Shown: positions 1 to 8,500 of the stretch, one piece after another
How positions within the stretch are numbered: the first letter of the stretch is position 1
Layout of the letters: each line of letters begins with the position of its first letter
From: Lysinibacillus piscis
Lineage (GTDB): Bacteria; Bacillota; Bacilli; Bacillales_A; Planococcaceae
NCBI RefSeq assembly: GCF_026012395.1
Contig: NZ_BRZA01000001.1
Span: forward strand, 62,001-126,000
DNA: 64,000 nt
Reading direction: 5' to 3'
Made by a program: the position numbers and the translations under genes
Notes under the pieces: model-generated
Databases searched by the model: none
The model's input: the letters and a program-made list of their open reading frames with translations, nothing else
What the model was told of the DNA's origin: nothing

Positions 1-266
1 TCCATCACAGGTAGCGCCGCTTCAGGTCCAATATCCCCCAACCCTAAAACAGCCGTACCGTCCGACACAACAGCTACCATATTGCCCTTCATCGTATAGT
101 CATAGACAAGCGATCGATTTTTTTCAATTTCTAAGCATGGTGCAGCAACGCCTGGTGAGTAGGCAAGACTTAAATCATATGAATCTTGTACAGGCACTTT
201 TGATTGTACCTCTAGCTTACCACCATATTGTCCATGCATCTCTAACGCTTTTTTCATAATATCCAT
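1..266 (-). CDS. Malic enzyme, N-terminal part (cut by window edge)
   Basis: This is the first 88 residues of a malic enzyme, which decarboxylates malate to pyruvate with NAD(P)H formation in the cytoplasm. The rest of the gene lies to the left of the window. The family N-terminal block is clear: [13 protein letters not shown], then [19 protein letters not shown], then [14 protein letters not shown]. The ATG at 266 follows an AAAGGATGGGG ribosome site. From the N-terminus it looks most like the YtsJ type of Bacillus, but cofactor preference cannot be judged without the Rossmann domain. The upstream region carries an unusual cluster of TTCACA/TGTGAA hexamers. I am sure of the family and unsure of the subtype. 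Confidence 0.9.
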   Translation of the reverse strand, partial: MDIMKKALEMHGQYGGKLEVQSKVPVQDSYDLSLAYSPGVAAPCLEIEKNRSLVYDYTMKGNMVAVVSDGTAVLGLGDIGPEAALPVM

Positions 267-284
267 TGAACCCCATCCTTTACT

Positions 285-583
285 TTGTGAAATTTGATTA
301 TATTTCAGTATGTTAGTGGTTTGTGAAAGGATAGTCAATTAATTTTCAGAAAATTCTTTTTAATGTTTGATATATCAACATTTTTAAACCATTTCTTTAT
401 CGTTCATCATTTCACAATCAATTATTTCACAATAAAATACTAGATGTTCAATCATTGGCATTGACTACGTATAACACCATTTAACCTGCTCATTTTTTCA
501 CATAGTATTTTTGTGCTACAAATGAGAATCTTTTCACAAATCAGTTGTAAGCGGATACATACACGTTCACATTTTGTTCACAA
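285..583. promoter_or_regulatory. Cluster of eight TTCACA/TGTGAA hexamers upstream of malic enzyme
   Basis: TGTGAA occurs at about 286 and 322, and TTCACA at 411, 426, 497, 533, 566 and 577. Several extend to TTCACAA. Eight copies in 300 bases is far above chance. They lie in the non-coding stretch in front of the malic enzyme gene. The core TTGTGAA is shared by binding sites of respiratory regulators such as ResD in Bacillus, so a respiration-linked activator is a reasonable guess but unproven. The copies do not form the inverted 18-mer expected of Rex. Confidence 0.4.
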
Positions 584-602
584 ATATGTTATAATCAATT
601 AC

Positions 603-683
603 GCCCCAGCGTAATTGCGTCTGGATTTTTTTCGAGTTCACTCGAAAAAGCTCCTCTTCAAAATCCATGACATCCGCTGGGGC
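603..683. repeat. Nested inverted repeat, part of a dispersed repeat
   Basis: Three inverted pairs are nested: GCCCCAGCG at 603-611 with CGCTGGGGC at 675-683; TGGATTTT at 622-629 with AAAATCCA at 660-667; and TTCGAGT at 631-637 with ACTCGAA at 640-646. The whole can fold into one long hairpin and is followed by TTTTATCTTGATTCAG, a tail motif that recurs elsewhere in the window. The ATTGCGTCTGGATTTTT part recurs near 41330. Confidence 0.75.
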
Positions 684-947
684 TTTTATCTTGATTCAGT
701 GAATATCTTTTTATTTGCCGCTGACGTTTCACTTTCGCGCAGAAAACATTTGTATCGAAAGCGCAGTGCAACGTAGCGACAATCTTTTTTGTGCGAAAGC
801 GTAGCGGCAGCAACAGATACAGGCGTTTGGACACCCACTGAATCAAGATAAAAGCTGGCATTCTCCCCCTCCCTATTGAGGTAGAGGTCTTCTGTATCTG
901 CCACTTCGCTTTCGATACAAAAAGCATTTGCTGAATCAAGATAAAAG
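684..947. repeat. Dispersed repeat region with ATCTTGATTCAG tail motifs
   Basis: This stretch holds TTTTATCTTGATTCAG at 684 and its reverse complement at 838-854 and 931-947. It also has the blocks CTGACGTTTCACTTTCGCG and CTTTCGATACAAAAAGCATT, both found again at 41404-41470. The open frames across it are only shadows of the repeat and have no recognisable product. It fills the gap between the malic enzyme promoter region and the acetyltransferase gene. Confidence 0.7.
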
Positions 948-1070
948 AACTATGTTTGAAAGGATTGATGAGTATGAAACAGCAGCAACAACGAACTGTG
1001 ATTGAAAAGTAGTTCGTTACACTCTTTTCAATCCAACTATGAAACACTTACTATTGAAAAGAGGTCACAT

Positions 1071-1604
1071 ATGTATACAGATAAAGAGTTAACGATTCGT
1101 CCAATCATAGCGCAGGATTTACAACGCTTATGGACACTTATTTACAAAGAAGAGCAGCCTGAATGGAAAAAGTGGGATGCCCCTTATTACCCTCATCAAG
1201 CATTGTCCTATGAGGAATTTTTGCCAAAGGGTGAAAAATGGATTGGACAAGATGATTTTTGGGTAATTGAGGTTGACGGCATTGTCTGTGGTATCGTTTC
1301 CTACTATTGGGAGCATCAGCCGTCACAATGGCTTGAAATGGGCATTGTCTTTCATGAAGCACCTTCTTGGGGCAAAGGCTTAGGGACAAGAGCCTTAAAG
1401 CTATGGATTGACCATTTATTCACAACAATGCCTTTAGTTCGTGTTGGTTTTACGACATGGTCAGGTAATGCACGTATGATGCGAGTTGGTGAAAAGCTCG
1501 GTATGCAGATGGAGGCTAGAATCCGTAAAGTGCGTTACTACAATGGTGTGTATTACGATTCGATACGCATGGGGTTATTGCGAGAGGAATGGACTGCTAT
1601 GTAA
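1071..1604 (+). CDS. GNAT-family N-acetyltransferase (RimJ/RimL-like)
   Basis: This is a 177-residue acetyltransferase of the GNAT fold that transfers an acetyl group from acetyl-CoA to an unidentified amine. The core runs from the N-terminal LTIRPI strand to the C-terminal YYDSIRMGLL. The acetyl-CoA loop is seen as GKGLGTRALKLWIDH, and the segment NARMMRVGEKLGM is typical of RimJ/RimL relatives. An upstream in-frame ATG exists at 1002, but the ATG at 1071 has AAAAGAGGT six bases before it and begins at the conserved strand, so I use 1071. The gene stands alone, with a dispersed repeat upstream and a bidirectional terminator shared with the convergent hydrolase gene. The substrate is unknown. 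Confidence 0.85.
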   Translation: MYTDKELTIRPIIAQDLQRLWTLIYKEEQPEWKKWDAPYYPHQALSYEEFLPKGEKWIGQDDFWVIEVDGIVCGIVSYYWEHQPSQWLEMGIVFHEAPSWGKGLGTRALKLWIDHLFTTMPLVRVGFTTWSGNARMMRVGEKLGMQMEARIRKVRYYNGVYYDSIRMGLLREEWTAM

Positions 1605-1608
1605 AGAC

Positions 1609-1643
1609 AAAAAAGTAGGTAAACAAGTTTACCTACTTTTTTA
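1609..1643. terminator. Bidirectional intrinsic terminator
   Basis: Stem AAGTAGGTAAAC / GTTTACCTACTT with a two-base loop and runs of A and T on either side. It lies between two convergent genes, so it can serve both. Confidence 0.9.
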
Positions 1644-2453
1644 TATCCATTGCCCAATAAAAGCCGTAATTAAATGTTTAGAAGACCATTGCCCATTAGA
1701 GGCCTGTGTAATCGGATAATCTTGTGGCACAATAATTTTCGTGATTTCATCCACCATATAGCCTTGCGCGAATAACTGCTTAATTTTCCCTTCCGTCTCC
1801 TCTAAATAGGCGATTTTATCTTGAATTCGTTGGCGTCCATCTGCTAAAAAGCCTGCGTGACAGCAATAAATGGCTTCAAAATCATAGGCTAATAATTTTT
1901 TTAATGATGCCAATGTATGGACGATATTTTCTTCATCCAATAGGACCTTTGTTTTTGTTTGGATATACAAATCCCCCGTAAACATCGCTCCTGTTTGGCG
2001 ATTGTAAAAGGCGACATGGTCTGTTGTGTGCCCAGGTGTGGCAATGACATCCCAAGTTGCGTTTGCTGTAGACAAAGTATTTGCTAATGGCTGTGCTTGA
2101 AATGCTGGTCGCTCCCCCCATAAAGCCTGTCGATAAAATGGATAATCACCATCCTTCGCACAAACATCGACCATTTCATTTGTCACATAAACAGGAATAT
2201 GATATTGCTGCTGAAGCCATGCCGCATTGCCTGCGTGATCTTCATGGACATGTGTTAAAGCTACCTGCTCGATTGACAAGCCTTGAAAGAATGAGTGAAA
2301 TTCCTTTGCCAATGAATAGGAGCCTGTATCGATTAATAGTCCGTCTGTATAAAAGCTATAAACGCTCATACCTATTCCTCGTACGGCTACTTTGCCATGT
2401 CCACACTGTACCCCATCATGCTGTTCTACTACTATACTTGTTTGACGCTTCAA
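1641..2453 (-). CDS. MBL-fold metallo-hydrolase
   Basis: This is a 270-residue cytoplasmic hydrolase of the metallo-beta-lactamase fold. The zinc motif HxHxDH is seen as THVHEDHAGN near residues 67-76, followed by the later metal ligands in ATPGHTTDHV and CHAG. The TTG at 2453 is chosen because AAAGGGGGGAGCAGG lies just upstream. The longer open frame would run into the neighbouring membrane gene and adds no conserved sequence. Proteins of this class include hydroxyacylglutathione hydrolase-like and lactonase-like enzymes, and the substrate cannot be read from sequence. The gene is convergent with the acetyltransferase and lies 52 bases downstream of the ECF sigma cassette, so it may share that transcript. 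Confidence 0.85.
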   Translation of the reverse strand: MKRQTSIVVEQHDGVQCGHGKVAVRGIGMSVYSFYTDGLLIDTGSYSLAKEFHSFFQGLSIEQVALTHVHEDHAGNAAWLQQQYHIPVYVTNEMVDVCAKDGDYPFYRQALWGERPAFQAQPLANTLSTANATWDVIATPGHTTDHVAFYNRQTGAMFTGDLYIQTKTKVLLDEENIVHTLASLKKLLAYDFEAIYCCHAGFLADGRQRIQDKIAYLEETEGKIKQLFAQGYMVDEITKIIVPQDYPITQASNGQWSSKHLITAFIGQWI

Positions 2454-2505
2454 CCTGCTCCCCCCTTTGCTCTTGTACAAAGTGTAGCACAAAATGAATG
2501 ACGAG

Positions 2506-3057
2506 TCATTTTTTCGGAAAGGTAACAGTTTGCATGCTGAAGCGAATATGTTTTTTGAGACGATGTGTATGAATGAGTAAGCGTATTTGCACGACAAATA
2601 AGACAAGCACACCAACAAAAAGTAGAAATGTCCATGTTGAAACAGAGACATTCATCTTAAATGTCCAGCCTGCTAGCAATAAGAGTACTCCCCATTGATA
2701 GCTTATGAATAGCTCAGACATCTTACCCTTAGTGCGATATTGTTGTTCTATACGAATAATTTGCTGACCAAGCATGATAATAATCAGTAAATCAATTCCC
2801 CCTATCAGCACAAAATGCCAAACAGCAAGAAAAGGTGAATCAATAAAAAAGCCAGAAATAAGCAATAACAAGCCTGCTCCTATATAAAAATTTACTCGCT
2901 TTAACTCCTTTACATAGGTTACACATTTGAATAAAGCAATATAGGCTAAAAATGACCGTAACCACATCATCTCTGGTATGATGTCTAATAGCATAAACTT
3001 ACAAAATAGCGCAATGATGAACCATTGTAAAAATTTGATTTGTTGCTGCTTAGTCAT
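2506..3057 (-). CDS. Uncharacterised membrane protein of the ECF sigma cassette
   Basis: This is a 183-residue protein made almost entirely of hydrophobic helices, about five or six by eye, separated by short basic loops. I do not recognise a family. Its ATG overlaps the end of the preceding large membrane gene by eight bases, with a GGAGGGGG site inside that gene's end, so the two are translationally coupled. Being third behind an ECF sigma factor, it probably acts with the sigma/anti-sigma pair in envelope sensing or is one of its targets. It ends in a basic tail predicted to be cytoplasmic. Function is unknown. Confidence 0.75.
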   Translation of the reverse strand: MTKQQQIKFLQWFIIALFCKFMLLDIIPEMMWLRSFLAYIALFKCVTYVKELKRVNFYIGAGLLLLISGFFIDSPFLAVWHFVLIGGIDLLIIIMLGQQIIRIEQQYRTKGKMSELFISYQWGVLLLLAGWTFKMNVSVSTWTFLLFVGVLVLFVVQIRLLIHTHRLKKHIRFSMQTVTFPKK

Positions 3058-4117
3058 GCCCAGCCCCCTCCTTTAGCACATCTTCTAATGAAGCATCTTG
3101 TAAAATACCTAACCACAATGTCTGATTCGGGCCTTGTAATCTGATTGTTGTACGCATATTAATAGGTGCTTGCTTAATATAAAAACGCAACTGTATTTGT
3201 TGCCCCTTTTTCACTGTAATGGGGAAATCCTGTTCATGATAGCTTGTCGTATTATCTATTGTTATATCTTGCAATTGCACATATGGCTTCAAGCTAGAGG
3301 GAATCACTAATCGCTCAAATACAATATCCTCCTGCATTTCAAATATCTCTGTTCGATCACCATGACTAGAGCCAGATACACTAATTGGTCGAGCAAAGGC
3401 AATCCTTTTTTCATGGATGGCTATATCTGCTGTAACAGGTAGCTTTTGACCATCCTCTAACACGATAAATAGCTGGCGACTATTAACCAATGCCTGTATA
3501 TCCTCTTTCGTCACGATAAAGTGAACCCTGCGTAGCCATTGATGCGCATTTTCATCTATAACATCGGCTGGATAATCGCTTGCTGTGACATGAAAAGGCA
3601 TTGCCAAGAATGTTCGATTATCTGCCTGTAAATAACTCACTACACGGTTATCACTTTTATTTACAACATAATGCAAGGCAAAATTTTCGACTTCATTTTG
3701 CTCATCAAAATCATAAACCAATGGCACAACAATCGGTTGAGGTAATTGATGCTGCCAATAATATGCACTATTCCCTACCAGCAATAGCCCAATGCAGCCA
3801 AAGCTAATGGTCAACGCTTTATCCATTGCTTTTTTTAAGGCAACTAGCATGGCGAGCACTAGCCCAACAAACCATATAAGCCAATAAAATAATGAGGATG
3901 TAACCTGCATTATATGGCTAGTTTGTGGTGATGTCTGTACTGGCTCTCCTAATAACAGTGCTACCATCATACAGGCAGCCAACGTTGCCACAGCCGTTAG
4001 TATTTTCGGTAACCAGCGTTTGTGTTCCTTTTGTGCTTGCTGAATGCCCTGTACACTCCTTTGATGTAAGACAGCTGGAATTTCTATTTGCTCCATTTGC
4101 TTTTTTAAATCGTTCAT
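3050..4117 (-). CDS. Probable membrane anti-sigma factor
   Basis: This is a 355-residue protein encoded directly behind an ECF sigma factor with a four-base overlap, the usual arrangement for an anti-sigma factor. A short N-terminal cytoplasmic stretch (residues 1-34) precedes three hydrophobic helices (about 37-57, 72-93 and 101-118), followed by about 235 residues that should lie outside the membrane. No zinc-finger HxxxCxxC anti-sigma motif is present. The outer domain is beta-rich and has no signature I know. The role as the sigma factor's inhibitor is inferred from position only. It could instead be a sensor or a target gene product. Confidence 0.6.
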   Translation of the reverse strand: MNDLKKQMEQIEIPAVLHQRSVQGIQQAQKEHKRWLPKILTAVATLAACMMVALLLGEPVQTSPQTSHIMQVTSSLFYWLIWFVGLVLAMLVALKKAMDKALTISFGCIGLLLVGNSAYYWQHQLPQPIVVPLVYDFDEQNEVENFALHYVVNKSDNRVVSYLQADNRTFLAMPFHVTASDYPADVIDENAHQWLRRVHFIVTKEDIQALVNSRQLFIVLEDGQKLPVTADIAIHEKRIAFARPISVSGSSHGDRTEIFEMQEDIVFERLVIPSSLKPYVQLQDITIDNTTSYHEQDFPITVKKGQQIQLRFYIKQAPINMRTTIRLQGPNQTLWLGILQDASLEDVLKEGAGHD

Positions 4118-4626
4118 ACATCGTCCTCCTGTTCCAGTGCTTGTTTTAACTTTTTTAAGGCTCGATATAAAATGGTTTTAGCTGTCCCCAGTTTTAGCTG
4201 TAAAATTTGAGCTGTTTGAGCAATGGTGTAATCCTGATAAAAGCGCAGTAGCACAATATCCTTTTCTGCCTTTGACAAAATGGTCATCACGTCCTCTAGC
4301 CGCCATTTTTCTAATAGCCCCTCTTCATATTCTTCACTTATCTCCATATGTATTGTTGCTGTTGGTAAGCCTTTCTTTTTAAGTACATCATTTGCACAAT
4401 TAATCGTAATGCGAATCAACCATGTTTTCACATAAATCGTCTGTTGCAGTGAATGAATAGATTTGAAGCTACGATACGCCACCTCCTGTACAACATCGAG
4501 GGCATCTGCTTCATTGCCCACATAAATGTAAGCCATTTTGTAAAGTTCGACTTCATAATGTGCAAATAATTGAGCAAATGCTTCGGCATCTCCTTTTTTG
4601 GCTCGCTGAACAAGTATATCCGTCAC
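4114..4626 (-). CDS. ECF-type RNA polymerase sigma factor
   Basis: This is a 170-residue sigma-70 family factor with only regions 2 and 4, which redirects RNA polymerase to a small stress regulon. Region 2 is seen around AFAQLFAHYEVELYKMAYIY and ALDVVQEVAYRSF with the KTWLIRITINCA helix. Region 4 is seen as YQDYTIAQTAQILQLKLGTA followed by the helix KTILYRALKKLKQAL. The start is the GTG at 4626 with AAAGGGGGG seven bases upstream. It heads a three-gene overlapping cassette with two membrane proteins. I found no clear ECF promoter match upstream, so autoregulation is not shown. Confidence 0.9.
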   Translation of the reverse strand: MTDILVQRAKKGDAEAFAQLFAHYEVELYKMAYIYVGNEADALDVVQEVAYRSFKSIHSLQQTIYVKTWLIRITINCANDVLKKKGLPTATIHMEISEEYEEGLLEKWRLEDVMTILSKAEKDIVLLRFYQDYTIAQTAQILQLKLGTAKTILYRALKKLKQALEQEDDV

Positions 4627-4712
4627 GAAATCCCCCCTTTACCTATTAGACTTTCATTCCTATCATTTGGCTTTCTTTTTTCTAAAAAAATACATGAAAT
4701 AACTATAATCGA

Positions 4713-4743
4713 GAAAAAACGCCCACTAATGTGAGCGCTTTGT
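4713..4743 (-). terminator. Intrinsic terminator behind the sulfurtransferase gene
   Basis: On the minus strand CGCTCAC-ATTA-GTGGGCG is followed by TTTTTT. It ends transcription from dynA and the sulfurtransferase before the ECF cassette. Confidence 0.75.
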
Positions 4744-4750
4744 CCTTTAG

Positions 4751-5560
4751 TTATTCATTTGTACCTGTTTCAATCGCATATTGTGTAATCCAATCACTAT
4801 AGCTACCAACATAAAGTTGAATATGCTCATAACCCTCATCCGCTAGTACGGCATACAACGGGGAGGCTGTGACACCACTGCCACAGTACACTACGACATG
4901 CTCGTCCTGTGCTACTTTTTGGCGCAACGCTTCATTTGCCTGTAGTGTGCCATCCCCCTTTAATTGCTCCCAATCAAAGTTTTTGGCTGTTGGAATATGA
5001 CCTGCTATCTTATCAAGAGGTTCTACTTCACCACGATAACGAGCAGCCGCCCTTGCATCCAACAAAGTGGCTTGCACCTCGCCGTCCACAATCGCTTTCA
5101 CTGCTTCACGTGGCGCATAAAGCTCATCACGCCACACAAAATCAATAGCAGTCGGTGCATAGTTCACCACATCCGCTGTAAAATCAACCTTTGTTGCTAA
5201 AGCTGCTGCCCCACCGTTCACAATGACTACATGCGGAAAGCCTGCATATGTTAGCATCCACCATGCACGTGTCGCAAATGGTGCTGCTCCTTGGTCATAG
5301 ACAACAATCGTATCCTCATACCGTAAGCCTACTGATTGAAAAAGATCGGCTAGCTTTGCTTTACTTGGCATCGGATGACGACCATTTTCAGATGTCATAT
5401 CCGATAAATCTTGCTCCAAGTCCAAATAAATAGCACCTGGTGCATGACTTTCCTCAAAGGCTCTTTTCCCTGCTTCGTTATCCTGTAAATCAAAGCGTGC
5501 ATCAATAAAGCGCACATTATCTAATTGTATTTCTTCTACTGATTTAAATACCTTCCCCAA
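4751..5560 (-). CDS. sseA: 3-Mercaptopyruvate sulfurtransferase (tandem rhodanese)
   Basis: This is a 269-residue two-domain rhodanese that moves sulfane sulfur from 3-mercaptopyruvate or thiosulfate to a thiol acceptor. The first rhodanese domain contains SHAPGAIYLD and ends near residue 130. The second carries AGHIPTAKNFDW and the active-site loop VVYCGSGVTA. The loop CGSGVT is the mercaptopyruvate type. The start is taken as TTG at 5560 because GAGGTGA lies five bases upstream and overlaps the stop of dynA, whereas the longer frame would run 40 bases into dynA. The gene is translationally coupled to dynA, an odd partnership. It might equally act on thiosulfate. Confidence 0.85.
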   Translation of the reverse strand: MGKVFKSVEEIQLDNVRFIDARFDLQDNEAGKRAFEESHAPGAIYLDLEQDLSDMTSENGRHPMPSKAKLADLFQSVGLRYEDTIVVYDQGAAPFATRAWWMLTYAGFPHVVIVNGGAAALATKVDFTADVVNYAPTAIDFVWRDELYAPREAVKAIVDGEVQATLLDARAAARYRGEVEPLDKIAGHIPTAKNFDWEQLKGDGTLQANEALRQKVAQDEHVVVYCGSGVTASPLYAVLADEGYEHIQLYVGSYSDWITQYAIETGTNE

Positions 5561-5570
5561 ACGAATCACC

Positions 5571-8500
5571 TCATACGTGTTGTAATTGTGCGTAAATCGT
5601 TTTCCATGAAGCAAGACGGCTCTCTTCTTGAAGTGCCAGTCGCTCTGTATTAATTTGTTCTAATGCTTGCTGTACAATATGCTGACGAAGCTTTTCTGCT
5701 TCCTCTGCCATAAAGACAAGTGCCCATTGTATAAATGACGCTTTTTGCTTATCTAAATAGTGCTGTGCATCTGGTTTTGTTAATGCCTCTAGCGCTTCAC
5801 TTAGCTTCATCTTTTCATTTTTCTCAAAAAAGGCTTTTTGATTACGGAAATACGATTTTACACTTGTATACTTCGTGAAATCTGCAAAAGGTCCTTCAAA
5901 TTCGAGTAAATTCGGTGCAGAGCCTTCAAACGCTAAAAACGAGAAGCTACGGTTTAATGCTTTTAACTCACGCACTTCATCCTTAAAGCGCTGCTGCATT
6001 TTTTTCGTAATAAATTGGGACAGACGGAAATTCGTGACACGCATTTCCTGTGTAAAATCAAAGCGTAAACTTTGCAATACTTCCTTCAAAGCATGCTCTA
6101 ATGCTTGCTGTGCTGGCATCGCCGCAAATGTCGATGGATTATAGCCTTCCTTAAAGAATTCAGGATAACGATAATACACACGCTGTAGCACATAATACAA
6201 TAGCTCATCTAACTCCTGCTTCATTTCACTTTCCAGCATCGTTGTTGGCAATGTTGCAAACTGCGCTGTCACATGCTGCGAAAGTGTTGTAAGCTCTGCT
6301 AAACGCTCATCCTTACGCTTTAAGTTATCCTCTGTTTGAGCAATTAAATCCCCTAAACGTTGCTCTGTTTTCTCGACTTCCTCTGCCAATGCTTGCACCG
6401 CTAACGCACTGAGCTCGTCATGTAAAAATGTATGGAACGCTTCCTCAAATGGTGGCATACCCGATGTGAAATCTACGCCTTCCGTTTTTTCCTTCAAGGC
6501 TAATAAACTCGATACACCATATAAGCGAGGGAAACGAATACCAAAGCGCTGTAACTCCGAGCGCACATAGCCCTTTACATCCTCCTGCTCCTCTTCTGTT
6601 GTTGCCAAGTCAATAGCATTGACAATAAAGAACATTTTATCTAGTTCAAAGGCATCCTTAACACGCCCTAGCTGAATTAAAAACTCACGGTCTGCCTTGG
6701 CAAACGCATGGTTATAGTACGTAATAAATAAAATGGCATCTGCATTACGAATATATTCAAAGGCAACACCTGTATGACGAGCATTGATGGAATCCGCTCC
6801 TGGTGTGTCCACAAGCGTTACACCCATACGTGTCAATGGACTATCAAAATAAAAATCAATATTATCAACAAAGCACGATTTATTTTCCTGTGCCACAAAT
6901 GCTTCAAACTCAGCACGTTCTACACGTAGCACTTTGCCGAGCTCTGTCTGGAATGCTGGATAACCTTCTTGATAAGCACGAATAAAGGATTTATGGACAT
7001 TTAAACGCTCATCCGATAATTTAACGGCTAAGCCCTCATCTGCACGTTTGAATGCCTCCTCTAAAGAAGAAACGGATAAACCGATTGCCGCATAAGAGCC
7101 TTGAATATCCTCTAGCATTTGCTCTGCTGTTTTTAACTGCACATCTGCTGTCTCATGCGGATGCTCTGCTGTTACAGGGCGGATTTTATTAATCGCTGCT
7201 GTTGTTGGGTTTGGTGATACAGGCAGCACGGGTGCACCCATTAAAGCATTCGAGAAGGAAGATTTCCCCGCACTAAATGCGCCAAACAAAGCAATTGTAA
7301 AATCCTTTTGCTGTAGACGTGCTACTTTATTTTCTAAGTAGGCAGCGACCTCTGCAAAGCCCTGTACCTCTTTGACAGCATTTGCCGTATGCAACGCCCG
7401 CTTCACAACACCATCAATTGGTAAATTAGCAACGTTAACGGCTTGCTGTTGTTCTTCCTGCTGTGGAGCTTCCGTTTTTGGCTTCAGCATGGATTCATCG
7501 AACAAACGAATTTCAGCCTGTGCTCGCTTAAAGTCATTTGCCCAATTAGTTAGCTGTGTATTCGCTAGCTGACGGATTTCATTGCTCGCTTGGTGCATCA
7601 CGCTGGCACTATATTGTTGATAGCCCTCAATTTCAAGCACAGCACGAATCGCATCGACCTTGGCCTGCATCCCTGCCATTTTTAGCTTAGACGGCGTTGC
7701 TGTTTCTGTTGCTACTGCTTGCAAGATATCCGCCTGTGCCTTTTTCCACTGGTCTGTTTCTTGGATAAAGTAACGCTTTGTTGCCTCTGCTACACGATTG
7801 GCGAAATTAAGTAGGGCATCTCCGGTTAATAACGCTCCTGCCTGCATTTGCTCCTCAACTAGTGAGAATGGTAACGCAAATACATATTGATCAATGGCTG
7901 TTGCGCGTTCCTCGTTCAATGCTCCTACATCTTTTAAGGCTTTTTTCATTAATCCCTTTAAATGCCCTGTAATTTGAGCATGAACAACGGTTTGATAAGT
8001 ACTGTAAGCATCCTCTTTACGACGCTCACGTTCCTCAGCTGTCTTTTTCTTCGCTGTAAATAAACCGCCTACTTTAAAGCTTTCTTGCTGACTTTCTAAA
8101 TAAAGACGCAATTTTTCACGTAAATCTGCTGGCATAATCGCCGCATTGGCTAATAACTCTTTACGCTGTTCCTCAAACGTTTCATTCCATGCCTCAATCG
8201 AAAATAGCTCCACTTGACGGTTTAGCTGATTGTATTGCTCTAAAATATCTTGATGATGTGCCCAATCATCTGCACTTAAAATATCTTCATCAATCGCTAA
8301 ACGGTCCTGTCTTTCTTCCATTAAATAATGGTCATGCTCACTTTGCAACAAACGCAGTGTATTCGTGGCTGTTTGCACAAGCTGCTCCTGCCAATCATTC
8401 ATACTATCCATGACAATTTTTTTCACCGTTGCAAAATCATTATGCGGATGCTCAGGCTCACGCAATGAAGTAAAGAACACGCCCTTTGGTACAACCCCCC

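Noticed and set aside
285..583. Rex operator (inverted TTGTGAA/TTCACAA)
   Set aside because: The copies are mostly direct repeats at varied distances. None forms the 18-base inverted pair with a four-base gap.
658..1047. Open reading frames of 129 and 72 residues on the minus strand
   Set aside because: They run across the dispersed repeat blocks, which recur elsewhere without a shared protein, and have no ribosome site or recognisable domain.
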